Shown here: positions 46,346 to 57,181 of the stretch, one piece after another
Position numbering within the stretch: the first letter of the stretch is position 1
Layout: each line of letters opens with the position of its first letter
DNA from: Hysterangium stoloniferum
Lineage: Eukaryota; Basidiomycota; Agaricomycetes; Hysterangiales; Hysterangiaceae
Length of the DNA: 64,000 bases
NCBI GenBank assembly: GCA_015178975.1
Contig: WHVD01000005.1
Span: forward strand, 620,001 to 684,000
Direction: 5' to 3'
The notes under the pieces: generated by a model
The model's input: the letters and a program-made list of their open reading frames with translations, nothing else
What the model was told of the DNA's origin: nothing
The model's database searches: none
Translations under genes and position numbers: made by a program

Positions 46346-47213
46346 GTGTAATACTCGTATACGGACACGGCAGACGGCGGCGCAGTGGTGCTTGTTCGTG
46401 AGGGCTCGTTAGAGATAAGTATCAAGTAAATACAGCTCCGCCTGACTCTGGCCAGCCTTGCCCCCGCCGCGTGTGTCTCGGCTGCCTCATGCGTAATTGA
46501 CAACGTACTAAGCAAGTTCGGGCGGGGATATAAATATGTTCCGCATGACCTTTTCGTTGTTGATATATAGTTATCCTGATGTCGACTTACACCCGGACGC
46601 CGCCTACCGTGCCAGCTCAACGGAGTCGGGCTCAAACTTCTCGAATATGAACTGGATCGTTAACGCGTCATTGGTATAAATAAGTATGACCCATGTCTCA
46701 AACGTTGCATTGTGCGGGTTTGGGGGCGGTCAGCCGTGGCCGTCAAGCCTCCACTGGAACTTGAGTCCTTTCCTTGTTATTTCCATCTTTCAGTGGGACT
46801 ATAATACTGTATTAACGATGCCGAACTAAATGTTAACATGATTGTCCATCACGCTCAAACGTTGATACCAGAACACATGGCTATTTAATTCATGCTTGGG
46901 CATGGACCGGATTCGTACTTGGAAGTGAGTTTTACTCTATTTTAATTTCTGATTTAAATACTCGACTTGTTAATAAGGCCGTATTAAACATGCCGATTCT
47001 GTCAATATTGTCGCCTGCTACTTTATGTATGCTGTGACGTTATTTTCTGTGACAACGATGGGTTCCTTTAGCCTTGCGCAATCGTTTGCTAATATTGCGA
47101 ATAGTTGATCCTTTGATTGATTGATATCCTCGTTAGTATACATATTTCTTCTATTATAATTCGACTTCAAGATACATGCCTGGGCATGCAACATTCCGTC
47201 TACGTTCTAGCCA
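46346..47213. other. Divergent upstream region, no gene seen
   Basis: About 870 bp between the Nudix start (minus) and the bZIP start (plus), AT-rich in its second half. No coding or RNA signal was recognised. The space directly left of the bZIP gene likely holds its promoter. Confidence 0.4.
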
Positions 47214-48183
47214 ATGAACGACCTACAGGAAAGATCGCCTTCGGGGGGGACGCCAGCCTGTAGCGTTTTGGAGCCATCTCTTATAGCTGAACATAATACA
47301 GGCCAAAATAATGCTAGAACATTGTCGATACCCCACGTTCCCCCTCACACTGCCAACTATGTAACGCCGCATTCTTCTGCTACAGTCAATTCTCATCCAC
47401 GGTCCGCTGCATCTCTTAGTTCATCATCACCCACTCAACATTTGGACTTTACACGATATTTCTCGTATGGTATGAACTATGGCTCTAACAACGTGACACC
47501 TTTACCGACTTCATCTTCCTCTCAAGGTCATCTTAACAACCCGCCTGATCATGACCGCATTCATGTGGCTTTCGGTGTAGTTAATAATAATCAAGGGTAT
47601 GGGAGCACCCAACTACAAGAACAAGTCCCACATCCCGCCTTACAATGCGGAATTGGTCAAAGTGTTCCCCACATCGCGCAAGCCGCACCCTCGTCATCTG
47701 AGTCTGCCTCTTCGCCAAGAGACGGTTCAATTGGCCCCGAGGAGCTCGCGATTCATGAGGATAAAAGACAAAGAAATACAGCTGCTTCAGGTTCGCCTCA
47801 CATCCGTATTTCTCAACGTGAAGTGTTCTGATAGTTTGTTAAATTTCATTTTAACTATTGTAGCACGTTTTAGAATTAAGAAAAAGCAGAGGGATTTGAA
47901 TCTTGAGAGAACGGTCTCTGATCTCACCAGCCGTGCAGAGGAATTGGAGAGGGTGGCCACAAATTTACGACGGGAAAATACGTGGCTAAAGGAATTGGTA
48001 ATTATGAAAGGTCGCCAAAATGTGGCGGCCGCTGTGTCGTCGTCGAATGAAGAGCGTAGCGCTAGTCAACGTAAAGGAAGTGCTAAGGACCAGTCGACAT
48101 CAGAAGATTCAGATATCGATGGTGAGAGGAGAAAAAGAAAGCAGAAGAAAGGAAGGTCTAAAGGGAAGGCTAAAGCAGGATGA
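47214..48183 (+). CDS. bZIP transcription factor (CYS3/MET4-like basic region)
   Basis: Two exons, 47214-47790 and 47864-48183, one 73-nt intron that splits a serine codon inside the basic region. The N-terminal 190 residues are Ser/Pro/Asn/His-rich without domain. The basic region reads EDKRQRNTAASARFRIKKKQR, the NxxxSAxxxR form of fungal bZIP factors, followed by a zipper: LNLERTVSDLTSRAEELERV, then NLRRENTWLKELV. The C-terminus is very basic (KRKQKKGRSKGKAKAG), a likely nuclear signal. The NTAASARFR basic region resembles factors of sulfur metabolism (Neurospora CYS3) and fission yeast Zip1, but the pathway is an inference. Confidence 0.88.
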
Positions 48184-48324
48184 AGAATGAATGTTAAGAG
48201 AACACGGATTTCGGTATGGAGGGGCTCTTCAATCATGGTCCTGGAAATGCCCTTCATTTAGGCATTATCAAAATACATGTTTCTCTTTGACCATTAATCC
48301 TTTCCCCTTGTATCCTACTGATAT

Positions 48325-50054
48325 TTAAAAATAAAGAAAACTTAGTCCTGTCCGTGTTGACCGAGTGAGGCTGATACCAGCAGCCTTACATCTCCCATTT
48401 GCTACTGCCGCACAAAGAGCACTACCATACTCCCCTCCTAGCCTCAAATTAGCGAAAGATATTTCCCCTTGCCGGCTCACCATCACTCACCTTCGACACA
48501 TGCCCCTTTTTCAAGCAGCAGGTCTACAACCTCATCATGGCCCCTCATGACGCAATCTGAAGTGGTATTCCATAATCTCCACCTGAAAGGTTGGTTCCAT
48601 TTACGTGATACACATTCATAGACCAAATTCATAGACGTACCAGCGGCGTCCACAAAGACTTCCTCATTCTCCTTCATCCTGAGAAGCCATTCCACCAGGT
48701 TCGCTTGCCATAATACGCCGCCAACTGAAGAAAGTTTGAGAATTGTCCTGTAGTTGGTTTCCGCGGATTGGCCCTGTCTGTGACCAGCTGGGCGAAACCT
48801 CTTAATAACCTCTTCGAACAACTTTAACCTAGGGACAGTTCGGAATGCCTCCTCAAGTCGCTCCTGAACGGGTATTTGAGTATCTCGAATTGCATTCCAA
48901 GCATCTCGGAGCGGCACAACAAGGAGTAGGAGCGCAAGAATCTGACCAAATCCCCATTGGCCCTCCGAGTTGTCGATTTGATTCACCTTGTTATGACGAA
49001 GCGTGAGTTCAACGTCGACCATGAAGAGAAGATTGATAAACCCAAGGCACACTAGGCCCCCAATCAAGGAGGCATTGTGAACTGATTGATCTAATTTAGC
49101 GAGCGTATGGGAACGTTGTGGGATGGGAGATAGGGTCTGACCATATACTGATGGATTGCTAGGTCCTGGCAGGTATGAATGCCTTGAATTGGCGGGCGTA
49201 TGAGGAGATGCTGATGGAACGCTAGATACCCTAAAGCCTAAAACCGCTGTAAACCGATCCCAGAGCCATCTGTGTTGTTTCCGACAATAGTTATACCCGA
49301 TATGTAGACCGAGGAAAAAGAGGAAAGGGGGAAGAAGATTGAAGCCGGGGATGAGAAGAAGGGAATACATCGTCAACGAAAAGATGCGGAGTGGAGTGGA
49401 AGAAAAGGTAATGGAGGTTCCAAACACGGTTAGGGTGGGATCAGAATTGCAAAAAATGGGCATGCCGAAGTTGGCAGGATTGAGCCAAAGCCATATTCCG
49501 ATGAGGGACATGAGAGAGAGGTGAATTGAGCCGAGGGTGAGTACTGGCGCTGCGGTAACAAGGGAGAAAAGGCTTCGGACAAAGCCCCAAAGGCGAGTGG
49601 CTATGGATTGTTGTTCTCCCGTGGCTTCCTTTCGATGAAGGACCTGGGCAATAGGTGACCAGAGAATGACCCGCCAAGCTGACCATGTAGGATCTGTGCA
49701 CCTGGACTTGATGGTGCTCCTCTGGTGGGCAAAAAGAATGAACCAGATCCATGTACTTGTATTGTTCATCCAACTGAGATCGAGCACGATGGCGGCGTGG
49801 AAACTGGATATGGCAGGACCCTGGCTTCCAAGACCTTTTGCCAGAATGATTGTGGTAATGAGAATGGAAAATGCGACGGCGAGGTTACCAATAGACTGTT
49901 CCCTGATACCTGCCAATTCACCTGGAGTGACTCTCTTATCCCACAAGTAGACGACAAGGGATAGGAAGAAAAGGAAATTCTGTGCGTAAATGGCACCACG
50001 AACACCGATGCCAGAGATATCTGGATCGACGGGAAGGCATTTGTCGAGGTTCAT
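48325..50054 (-). CDS. Multi-pass membrane protein with C-terminal ankyrin repeats, apparently frameshifted
   Basis: The start at 50054 gives MNLDKCLPVDPDISGIG. The first 360 residues contain at least seven hydrophobic helices, for example AQNFLFFLSLVVYLW, VAFSILITTIILA, LIGIWLWL, LLLIPGFNLLPPFLFFLGL and GGLVCLGFINLLFMV. A helical linker leads to VFVDAAG. An intron with strong donor GTACGT (48583-48640) then joins GGDYGIPLQIAS, a typical fungal ankyrin start, but the frame meets TGA directly after. The expected continuation RGHDEVVDLLLEKGACVE is present one base out of frame. A further intron leads to GGEYGSALCAAVANGR and a stop at 48325-48327. Unspliced reading runs open to 48483. A 1-nt deletion or sequencing error fits best. 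Function unknown. Confidence 0.68.
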
Positions 50055-51740
50055 AGTGGTAGTGGATGCCTAGAATTCTGTATTCTCACACATCAGGAGT
50101 TACAACACTAAGGTCCTTATAAACCTTAGGATTTTATTTTATTTCTAAACCTATGTTCGAACTTGAGGTTTCTATAAGGTAAACAACAAGTTCGGATCAT
50201 GTCTAAACTAGAATTAAAAGGAGTTGTAAGTGTATAAGTTTGGGGCCTAATTATACCTGAAGTATAGTCTTAGGTTTAGACGTTGCTCACAGATATCCAC
50301 ACTTTGAGTTTACATTCTTACTTGAACTTATGTCTATAATTGAAGTAATAACTGAGTTCAAATCCATTTTAGGACTTAAAGTTTTGTAAACAAGTGATAT
50401 TGCCGGTATGCCGATGGTTAAGCGACGACAGAAGCTGTCATGTCACCTTTCGAAGGTGGATGATTCCACCTGTGTATCTTCTATTTCCGACCTAATTAGC
50501 TTGCCGCATAGCCCCCTGAGCCCCGACCTAGTTAGAATGAATAAGCTGTTTTGCCGCACCCTGCTGGATGGTCCTGCACTTCCCGGCTGCTAGACGAGTC
50601 GCCCTTCGCTTGCAATGCTCCACGCGACCTCTAGTTGTACACAACTGTACATAGCTGACATAATGTGTCTCCCTGCACTTTGCTTGTCCCACCTGCCGCC
50701 ATTTCATTCCTGGGCTTTGCTTTCCTATCATTTCATGGGCAAGAAGCGCAAATTAGGGCTCTCTTCAAAGGTCTCTGTATCTAGTGTTGGGCCAAATGGA
50801 CGTCTTGTAACTTCTAGGATTACTACTGTGCACATACGTCAGAATGCCGCCAATTTTATTCAAGAACGTCAGGAAAGGTTGAAATGTAAGTAAATTACAC
50901 TTTATTACATATAATAACATAATGAATTGATGATGCCAACATCAAATTGTTTAGAGATATTTCGGGGATTTTGAATGCGGAAGATTTGTGTGCTGGTGTA
51001 CCACACCCCCGCAGGTTTCCTGTCGATGTTGAAATTTGATGTTTGTGCTCTTTGACTGTTGCCCCCGAATTGTCACACACCGTCGCCCACATTTTGGATC
51101 ATCGCTATCGCCATTTCCATGCCGATTTACTGGCTGTTGTCGCCGCTGCATTTTTCCCGCTACATTTTGCACTGCTGCCACATCTTGCCACCAATGCCAC
51201 CGTGTTTCACCACTATCGCCCATTCCTCCGACATTTCCATGGCGTCTTTTTTCACTATTGCTGCGTTTTCGACTCATCTTTGCGTCTTCTACTCATCTTT
51301 GCGTTTTCCACTCATCTTCATGTTTTCCACTCATCTTCACATTTTTCACTCAGCGTTATATTCTGGTTGCCATGCTGGAGCTAGAAAATCGAAGACTTTA
51401 ACACTTATTTGGTTGAGGTAGTAAATTTTTCTTTTCAATTGCTTTTAATTGAAAGACTTTTATATTTCAGGGAGCACTTTGGGCACTTGGTTTTCCTCGA
51501 GGGAGTGTATTAGAATATAGAGCTGTGTGAGCATGTACAAGGTGCTACACTGGCCCCATTGTTCTTTTGATTTTCACTGTATTGCCACATACTATTGTTC
51601 TCATCGTGTATATACATAAGTAGTATAGTTTTTTTATAATTACACTATCCATTCCCCCCCTATGAGACATTGAGGTCAAACGGAAATTATATTCATCTTT
51701 GCTTATGATTATTATGAACTTCGAGAACTGATTTCAACAG
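50055..51740. other. Repeat-rich region with a possible transposase relic
   Basis: The plus strand has two short open stretches: MPMVKRRQKLSCHLSKVDD at 50408 and MGKKRKLGLSSKVSVSSVG, then NGRLVTSRITT and FIQERQERLK, at about 50738-50893. The second reminds me of N-termini of KDZ-type transposase proteins of Agaricomycetes, but no catalytic part is present and the match is from memory only. At 51265-51353 there are about five imperfect 18-19-bp copies of a TTTTCCACTCATCTTC-like unit. The rest shows nothing. Confidence 0.35.
50391..50465. repeat. Inverted repeat, left copy (partner at 57741-57826)
   Basis: Starts AAGTGATATTGCCGGTATGC and contains ATGCCGATGGTTAAGCGAC and CACCTTTCGAAGGTGGATGA. 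The reverse complement with a 2-nt indel and a few substitutions lies at 57741-57826. Together they bracket 7.4 kb of transposon DNA. Confidence 0.75.
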
Positions 51741-52397
51741 TTTTAATGTTATAAAGACTATAATCCGAATCTCACAGTACATTCCGAACGAGATTTGGCT
51801 TCTGTCCGTGCTCAAGAATTTATTACCGACCTCAACGAATTACATCAAGAACTTCGGAAAGCTATTTCTTCCGCACAGGAACATTATCAACGTTCCGCGG
51901 ACAAAAACAGGATCCTGCCTCCTAATTTTAAAGTTGGTGATCAGGTTTTTGTAAAAGCTCAATTCTTCCGTACTACCCGACCTTCTAAAAAACTCGCTGA
52001 GAAATTCTTAGGACCTTTCGAAATTATAGCACAAGCCAGTTCACTTTCATGGACTCTCCGTCTTCCCGACAGTATGTGAGCAGTCCACCCCGTTTTCCAC
52101 ATTTCCATGTTAGAACCTTGTGTTCCTAACTCATTCCCGGAACGTATTCAACCTCCGTCCCCTCCGGTCATCATTGATGGAGAACCCGAATTCGAAGTTT
52201 CCGAAATATTGGATTCTAAAATTGACAATCGCCGACGTACTTGTAAATTGCTCTATTTAGTTAAATGGGCAGGTTATGAAGGTACCGACGAGGAAACTTC
52301 ATGCATATTGGCCACGGAACTTGGACATGCTATGGAAATTGTTACTGACTTCCACACGGCTTATCCAGGCAAACCCGGACCTTTATCATCACTCTAA
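51741..52397 (+). pseudogene. Retrotransposon integrase C-terminus with chromodomain, nonsense-mutated
   Basis: In one frame: SERDLASVRAQEFITDL, then PPNFKVGDQVFVKAQF and EKFLGPFEIIAQASSLSW, the GPY/F module of gypsy integrases. TGA at 52077-52079 interrupts it where the family has an amino acid before HPVFHISMLEP. The frame continues with YLVKWAGYEGTDEETSCIL, a chromodomain. Upstream of 51741 the frame is closed and no catalytic core is present. The gene is dead here. Confidence 0.88.
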
Positions 52398-52482
52398 TCT
52401 TTCTGTTCCTTTTCTGATCAACTTCCGACACTTCCGTCTTCACACTCGTTTTAGGTTTTGCAAGTCAAAATTATTATTAAAT

Positions 52483-53625
52483 CTATCTCAAAGTCTCTGA
52501 CACCCCAAATCCGCCTTCCACTTCATCTCCTGCAACCTCCGCACTTTCCACCATATCCTGTACCTCCTCATCTTCACTCTCCTCTTTTCCCGACCCCCAT
52601 CTCCGCTCCACACACTCCGCCAATGGATCGTTCGGCTGGTTTTTCGCCTTATCGGCAAATCGTTCGGATACCGCGATTACACCGATACTAACCATCATCT
52701 TCTCCAGGAAATCGTTTTGCCTCCGGAAATTCCGGACCAACGAACGGAAACCCTTCTCCTGGATCTCATTATGGCGATCCAGTGTTTCCCGCATTTTCTG
52801 CATCTCAACCCCGATGAAGACCATTGTATCGACCAATTCCTTAAGGAGCTCAACGCCCATACCATCCGTACTCGGCACCTTAGTTTCCGCAGTTTTGGTC
52901 ACTCCTGAACCTTCCGCGATGGTAGGTTTTTGAGCCTTTTCGCTTTTCGGAACCCTTTTCGCAGCAAGAGTGCACAGAAGTTTGAGGACTGCGCAAGGAT
53001 AACAAGTTCCACCCCATTTTACCTTCTGTTTCCAACAAGTTATATCCCATACGGAACATCGAGCACATGGAGTGTCATGGGCAATTTCCATCCGTTCCGG
53101 AGCCTTGACCTTTTGTTTCTGTTTCGAAAGATTAGTCAATTACCGACCTTTTGTAGATGCACTTACTTTAGGACTCGAAGGCCCAGCTTCTCCCTCTACT
53201 TCCACCTCCACGGCTTTTCGCTGTACGCAACAGTTATCGGTTGGAACCACGGAAATCTATGGAATCGGACTCACCTTTCCTTCCCTTACCTCCTTACGTT
53301 TTTCCGCCGCCTCAGCTTCTTGTTGTTTCTTCACTTCTTCTTCCTTCAACCTCCGATCCTCCATCACTTTCCGCAACCTCGCCAACTCTTTTTCTTTTTC
53401 CGCCTTCGCCTGCTCCAATTCCCGTTTTTCCGCCTCTTCCACCTCTTCCGCATCCCTCAACTCTTTTATCAACGCTTTTTCCTCCTCCTCCTGTCGTCGC
53501 TTCAACTCCTCCATTTTCTGGCGTTTTTGTTGAAGTTCTGCGACCTTCGACATTCTTTGCAGGATGGATATTTCGGTATCTGAGTCTTCCGGGGTAGTGA
53601 TGAACAACGGCCGACGAATCGACAT
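52483..53625 (-). CDS. Antisense coiled-coil / cysteine-cluster gene inside the gypsy element
   Basis: On the strand opposite to pol. The first exon starts at 53625 with MSIRRPLFITTPEDSDTEI, followed by about 90 residues of Glu/Lys/Arg-rich coiled coil (EELKRRQEEEEKALIKEL, AEKEKELARLRKV, AEAAEKRKEVREGK). A second open stretch, 52483-53139, has CARCSVWDITCWKQKVKWGG followed by CYPCAVLKLLC, a Cys-rich module like those in other Agaricomycete transposon-associated proteins, then a helical segment (VEMQKMRETLDRHNEIQEKG) and an acidic tail. I infer an intron between about 53257 and 53139. Function unknown; a gag-like or accessory protein is possible. Frames are open over 650 and 370 bp, unlike the damaged pol. 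Confidence 0.6.
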
Positions 53626-54452
53626 ACAAGTTGTGGTTAAAGAAACAAAAACGTTAATTTGAATATTTGGAGGTTTTTATACTCAGAATAATAACCGAAA
53701 CTGTGAAGGGTATGCATATATCATGATTGGACTATGGAATAATACATATATTATAGTATTATATTATTTAGTTCTTACTCTTTTTCCCTAACTCTCTAGA
53801 TCTTCGAGCATACCCGTATTTCTTAGTTCGAAGTCTTGTGTATATCTATGGGCGCTCTCAGCGCTAAACGGAGACAACTTTTTACCCCGCAGACACCACT
53901 TCGTAACGACTCAGACGTCGAATAACGAGAGGTGTCAAGGGTAGTATCTCAGCTACCATAAAGGTAGCATTCTCTAGTCTACTAATAGCCTTTTGAACTC
54001 GAACCGCTAAGGTCGAGTTCTGCTTTCAAGACTTTGCGCTCATCGACACCGTAGTCGACTCACGCTACTAATACTCTATCCTAGACACTCAGTCGTTCGC
54101 TGAGTATCTTTCTTATTTCTAGCTACTAGTTGTACCGTAAAAGGTCAACTCGTTATCTTACTGCTCTAAGCCATCACGAGCAACTATACAGTTGCTCTTG
54201 AGGCGTGCAGTGCGTTCTTATACTAGTACTAACAGTCTAGTAGTCTATAGTATTGTACTGACGGTCAATACTCTCTAATAGTAGTTGAATAAACACTATT
54301 CTTCGTATATAGAGCGGTCAGAATCCACCACTCTTCACAGAAACTCTCACCTCCATAATTGCGTAAATTTCACAACACATAACAGTCAGCCGTCGCTTCA
54401 AACACTCAGTACCTAATCGCCTCTATGGGATTTCGGCCTAACAGGGGGGTAC

Positions 54453-55015
54453 TGTTACGACCCGTTCCCGGATGTTTCAATATCCGACTTCCGATCTCCC
54501 ACTTTCGATATCCGATATCCGACTATGGAACATCATAGTTACCGTATCATCCGCGTTCTTCGTTTGTTCCGCATTTGGTAATTTGTCCGTTGACAAGTAT
54601 TCACTCGTTTGTTGTTGTATTCCCGTCTTGGAATATTGTCTTCCTAATATGTCTTATTGTATTTCCGTTTTAAGAATACTTCCGTTTCCGTCTTATTATG
54701 GTCTCAGTTTGTAGTACAATAACGAGTAGACTTATATTAGTTTCCGCGAATTTGTACTTTACTTTAGATCTGATATCGACTTAGTTTCTTATTCCTCCTC
54801 CCATCTTTCTGTACGCTCGATATTCGGAACTCTTCGGAACTCTGAATATCCATATCTTCCGTCGTTAGTTCACTTCCGAAATTAAGGACATTGAGCGTTT
54901 GCGTAGAGGTGCAGCACATAAGCTGAAGCCGACGTCCTGACCCTATCCACGAGTTTCCGACTTCCCGGTGACTTCCCGATAGTTCCGGAATAAGTTCCCA
55001 ACACGGCACTTAACA
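54453..55015 (+). mobile_element. 3' LTR of the gypsy element, 563 bp
   Basis: Begins TGTTACGACCCG directly after the polypurine tract and ends CGGCACTTAACA. It shares the end TTAACA and an internal CATAAGCTGAAGCC motif (about 54919) with the solo LTR at 32307-33361. No target duplication can be tested because the 5' side is missing. Confidence 0.8.
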
Positions 55016-55104
55016 CAAGTCTAATGTATGGAGCCTGGCAGGAATTCCAGTAAACTGACAATTGGTGTGTATAGGGTGTGAGTGTGTATAAGTTAGTTCC
55101 TGGA

Positions 55105-56017
55105 TGTTGTCACAACCGTCACATGTCACGCATTGTCACAAACATTCAAAGGTAACTTTCGACAATTCTTCGACCTATCGAATTCAACTCGACAAACCGA
55201 ACATAATCGACACCATCGAATCTCTTTCGACATGTCTCATTTCAACGTCATATATGATTTCATAATTAGTTCATAACATAGTCATAACGATATGACGAAA
55301 AGCATAAAAGGGCTATGAAAGGAGTGAGGGAAGTCAGTCGAAATATCTGTATATTAGTGATATTAGTAATCTACTTTGTCGTAACTTCTTCAACAAATAC
55401 TTCCGTGAGTTCTTGCAACTGGTAATAGCCTCTTACTTCATCGACAGGGCGAATATATACTTCATCGAACGAGGCTTTCGAGTTTGATTAGTAGAATATT
55501 ATTCGACTTTATCGAAGAATAATCGATTCGTGACAGATGTCATGAACATACAAACTCAAATTTCGATAATATTCAATTTAATATTTCTTTGACTTTCCTT
55601 CAACTTTCCGACTCAATTTCCAATTCAACTTCCAACTCGATTATTCTTCGACAATATCTTTGACAATATTGAATATCTTTGATTTGTCTCAGATTGATGT
55701 CATTGATGATTTCACTTTGATATTATATTATCATCATAGGTAAATGATATATAGTATATAAGGGCAATGATAGGAACGAAGGAAGTCAGTCAGAAAACCT
55801 GTACTATATTATATATTTACTGTATTATATAATTGTTGAACTTTTTCTGAGCCTTTCTTCGACTTGATTATTTGTGAGCCTCTGTGTCCTATCTTTGCCT
55901 CACGCTTTATCAACAGGATGAATTAATACTTCGTTGAATAAGGTATCTTTATTTGATATTGTTGAATATTCTTTGATTGTTTATTCGATTTTATTGAGTA
56001 AAATTTGATTCGTGATA
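55105..56017. mobile_element. Solo LTR (family B) with TSD CTGGA, split by a younger LTR
   Basis: Starts TGT at 55105-55107, is interrupted by the family A LTR plus its duplicated GATGT, continues CATGAACATACAAACTC from 55541 and ends TTGATTCGTGATA at 56017. It is flanked by CTGGA at 55100-55104 and 56018-56022. Without the insert it is 480 bp. Confidence 0.82.
55108..55535. mobile_element. Solo LTR (family A), 428 bp, TSD GATGT
   Basis: Begins TGTCACAACCGTCACATG and ends GATTCGTGACA, so its ends are inverted (TGTCAC/GTGACA). It is flanked by GATGT at 55103-55107 and 55536-55540. It sits three bases inside the family B LTR. It contains a TATA-type stretch AAAGCATAAAAGGGC at about 55302. Confidence 0.9.
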
Positions 56018-56084
56018 CTGGAGTCTAGCGGGAATTCCAGTCATAACAGTTTCTCCGGAAACCCTCCATGTATGCACCTTAACA

Positions 56085-56297
56085 CATATATACTATCTAT
56101 CATTTACCTATAATGATAATATGATATCAAAGTGAAATCATCAATGACATCAAACTGAGACAAGTCAAAGATATTTGAGATTATCAAAGAATAGTTGAGT
56201 CAGAAGTTGAGTTGGAAGTTGAGTCAGAAAGTTGAAGGAATGTTGAAGAAATATTACATTGAATATTATCGAAATTTGAGTTTATACGTTCGTGACA
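56085..56297 (-). mobile_element. Inverted fragment of the family B LTR
   Basis: The reverse complement starts TGTCACGAACGTATAAACTC and follows the first roughly 210 bp of the family B LTR (AAATTTCGATAATATTCAAT and the run of TTCCAACTCAACTTC), then stops near a TATATACTATC boundary. It is truncated. Confidence 0.75.
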
Positions 56298-56431
56298 GTC
56301 TCTGACCCTTCAACCAACTCTCAACTTATCCTTCAGCTTCTGATTGGTGACTTACTGAGACAATTACTCAACATTAGTTTTCCACCTATCCAAAATTTAA
56401 GGACACCCGACAGTAACTTGCGAGGGCACAG

Positions 56432-57176
56432 TGTCACAACTGTCACATGTCACATATTGTCACAAACATTCAAAGGTAACTTTTGACAACTCTTTGACCT
56501 ATCGAATTCAACTCGACAAAACCAAACATTATTTGACACCATCGAATCTCTTTCGACATGTCTCATTTTGACGTCATATATGATTCATAATTAGTTCATA
56601 ACATAGTCATAACGATACAACGAAAAGCATAAAAGGGCTACAAAAGGAGCGAGGGAAGTCAGTCAAAATATCTGTATATTAGTGATATTAGTAATCTATC
56701 TTGTCGTAACTTCTTCGACAAATACTTCCATGAGTTCTCGTGACTGGTAATATGTTGAGATACGAAGTAATCTATAACAATATACTCAGTCTCGTATAAA
56801 GTAAACGAAAGACTGTATTCTATAATTGCTAACCTATAACAATATACTAATAAGAAATCAGTATCAGTTATGAAGCATTAATTCTAGAATATCTACTAAC
56901 CTCAGTCTCGTATAAAGTAAACGAAAGACTGAGGAAAACTTTTCTAACTCAGAAGTATAGCATATATAGAACTTTTGACACCGCATACCCATCCGGCAGT
57001 TGTGGACCGTAGTGGACCTAAACACCGTCATGTGACACAGACGCGTCGTGCTAATATTCCAACATAATAGCCTCTTACTTCATCGATAGGGTGAATATAT
57101 ACTTTGTCAAATGAGGCTTTCGAGTTCGGTTAATAGAATATTATTCGACTTATCGAAGAATAATCAATTCGTGATA
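56432..57176. mobile_element. Second family A solo LTR, TSD CACAG, split by a copia-like LTR
   Basis: Begins TGTCACAACTGTCACATG and ends AATTCGTGATA. It is flanked by CACAG at 56427-56431 and 57177-57181. Removing the insert plus one target copy (317 bp) leaves 428 bp, exactly the length of the other family A LTR. The flanking DNA (GAGGGCACAGCATACATAAGC) resembles the gypsy LTR at about 33140, so it inserted into an LTR. Confidence 0.9.
56753..57064. mobile_element. Solo LTR, 312 bp, TGTTG...CAACA ends, TSD TAATA
   Basis: Begins TGTTGAGATACG and ends ATATTCCAACA, a Ty1/copia-like pattern. It is flanked by TAATA at 56748-56752 and 57065-57069. It contains two copies of CAGTCTCGTATAAAGTAAAC (about 56790 and 56903). 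Confidence 0.9.
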
Positions 57177-57181
57177 CACAG

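Larger units (their letters stand above)
51741..55015 (+). mobile_element. 5'-truncated Ty3/gypsy chromovirus retrotransposon
   Basis: Only the 3' third is present: the integrase C-terminus with chromodomain (51741-52397), an opposite-strand gene (52483-53625), a hairpin-rich noncoding region (about 53640-54440), a polypurine tract (ACAGGGGGGTAC ending at 54452) and the 3' LTR (54453-55015). No gag, protease, reverse transcriptase, RNase H or 5' LTR is seen in the window. Confidence 0.85.

Noticed and set aside
48066..48257. Minus-strand hydrophobic frame at the bZIP 3' end
   Set aside because: It is the mirror of the lysine/arginine-rich bZIP tail.
52930..53583. 217-aa plus-strand frame rich in Phe/Leu/Ser
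   Set aside because: It is the complement of the Glu/Lys coiled-coil gene on the minus strand, which explains its odd composition.
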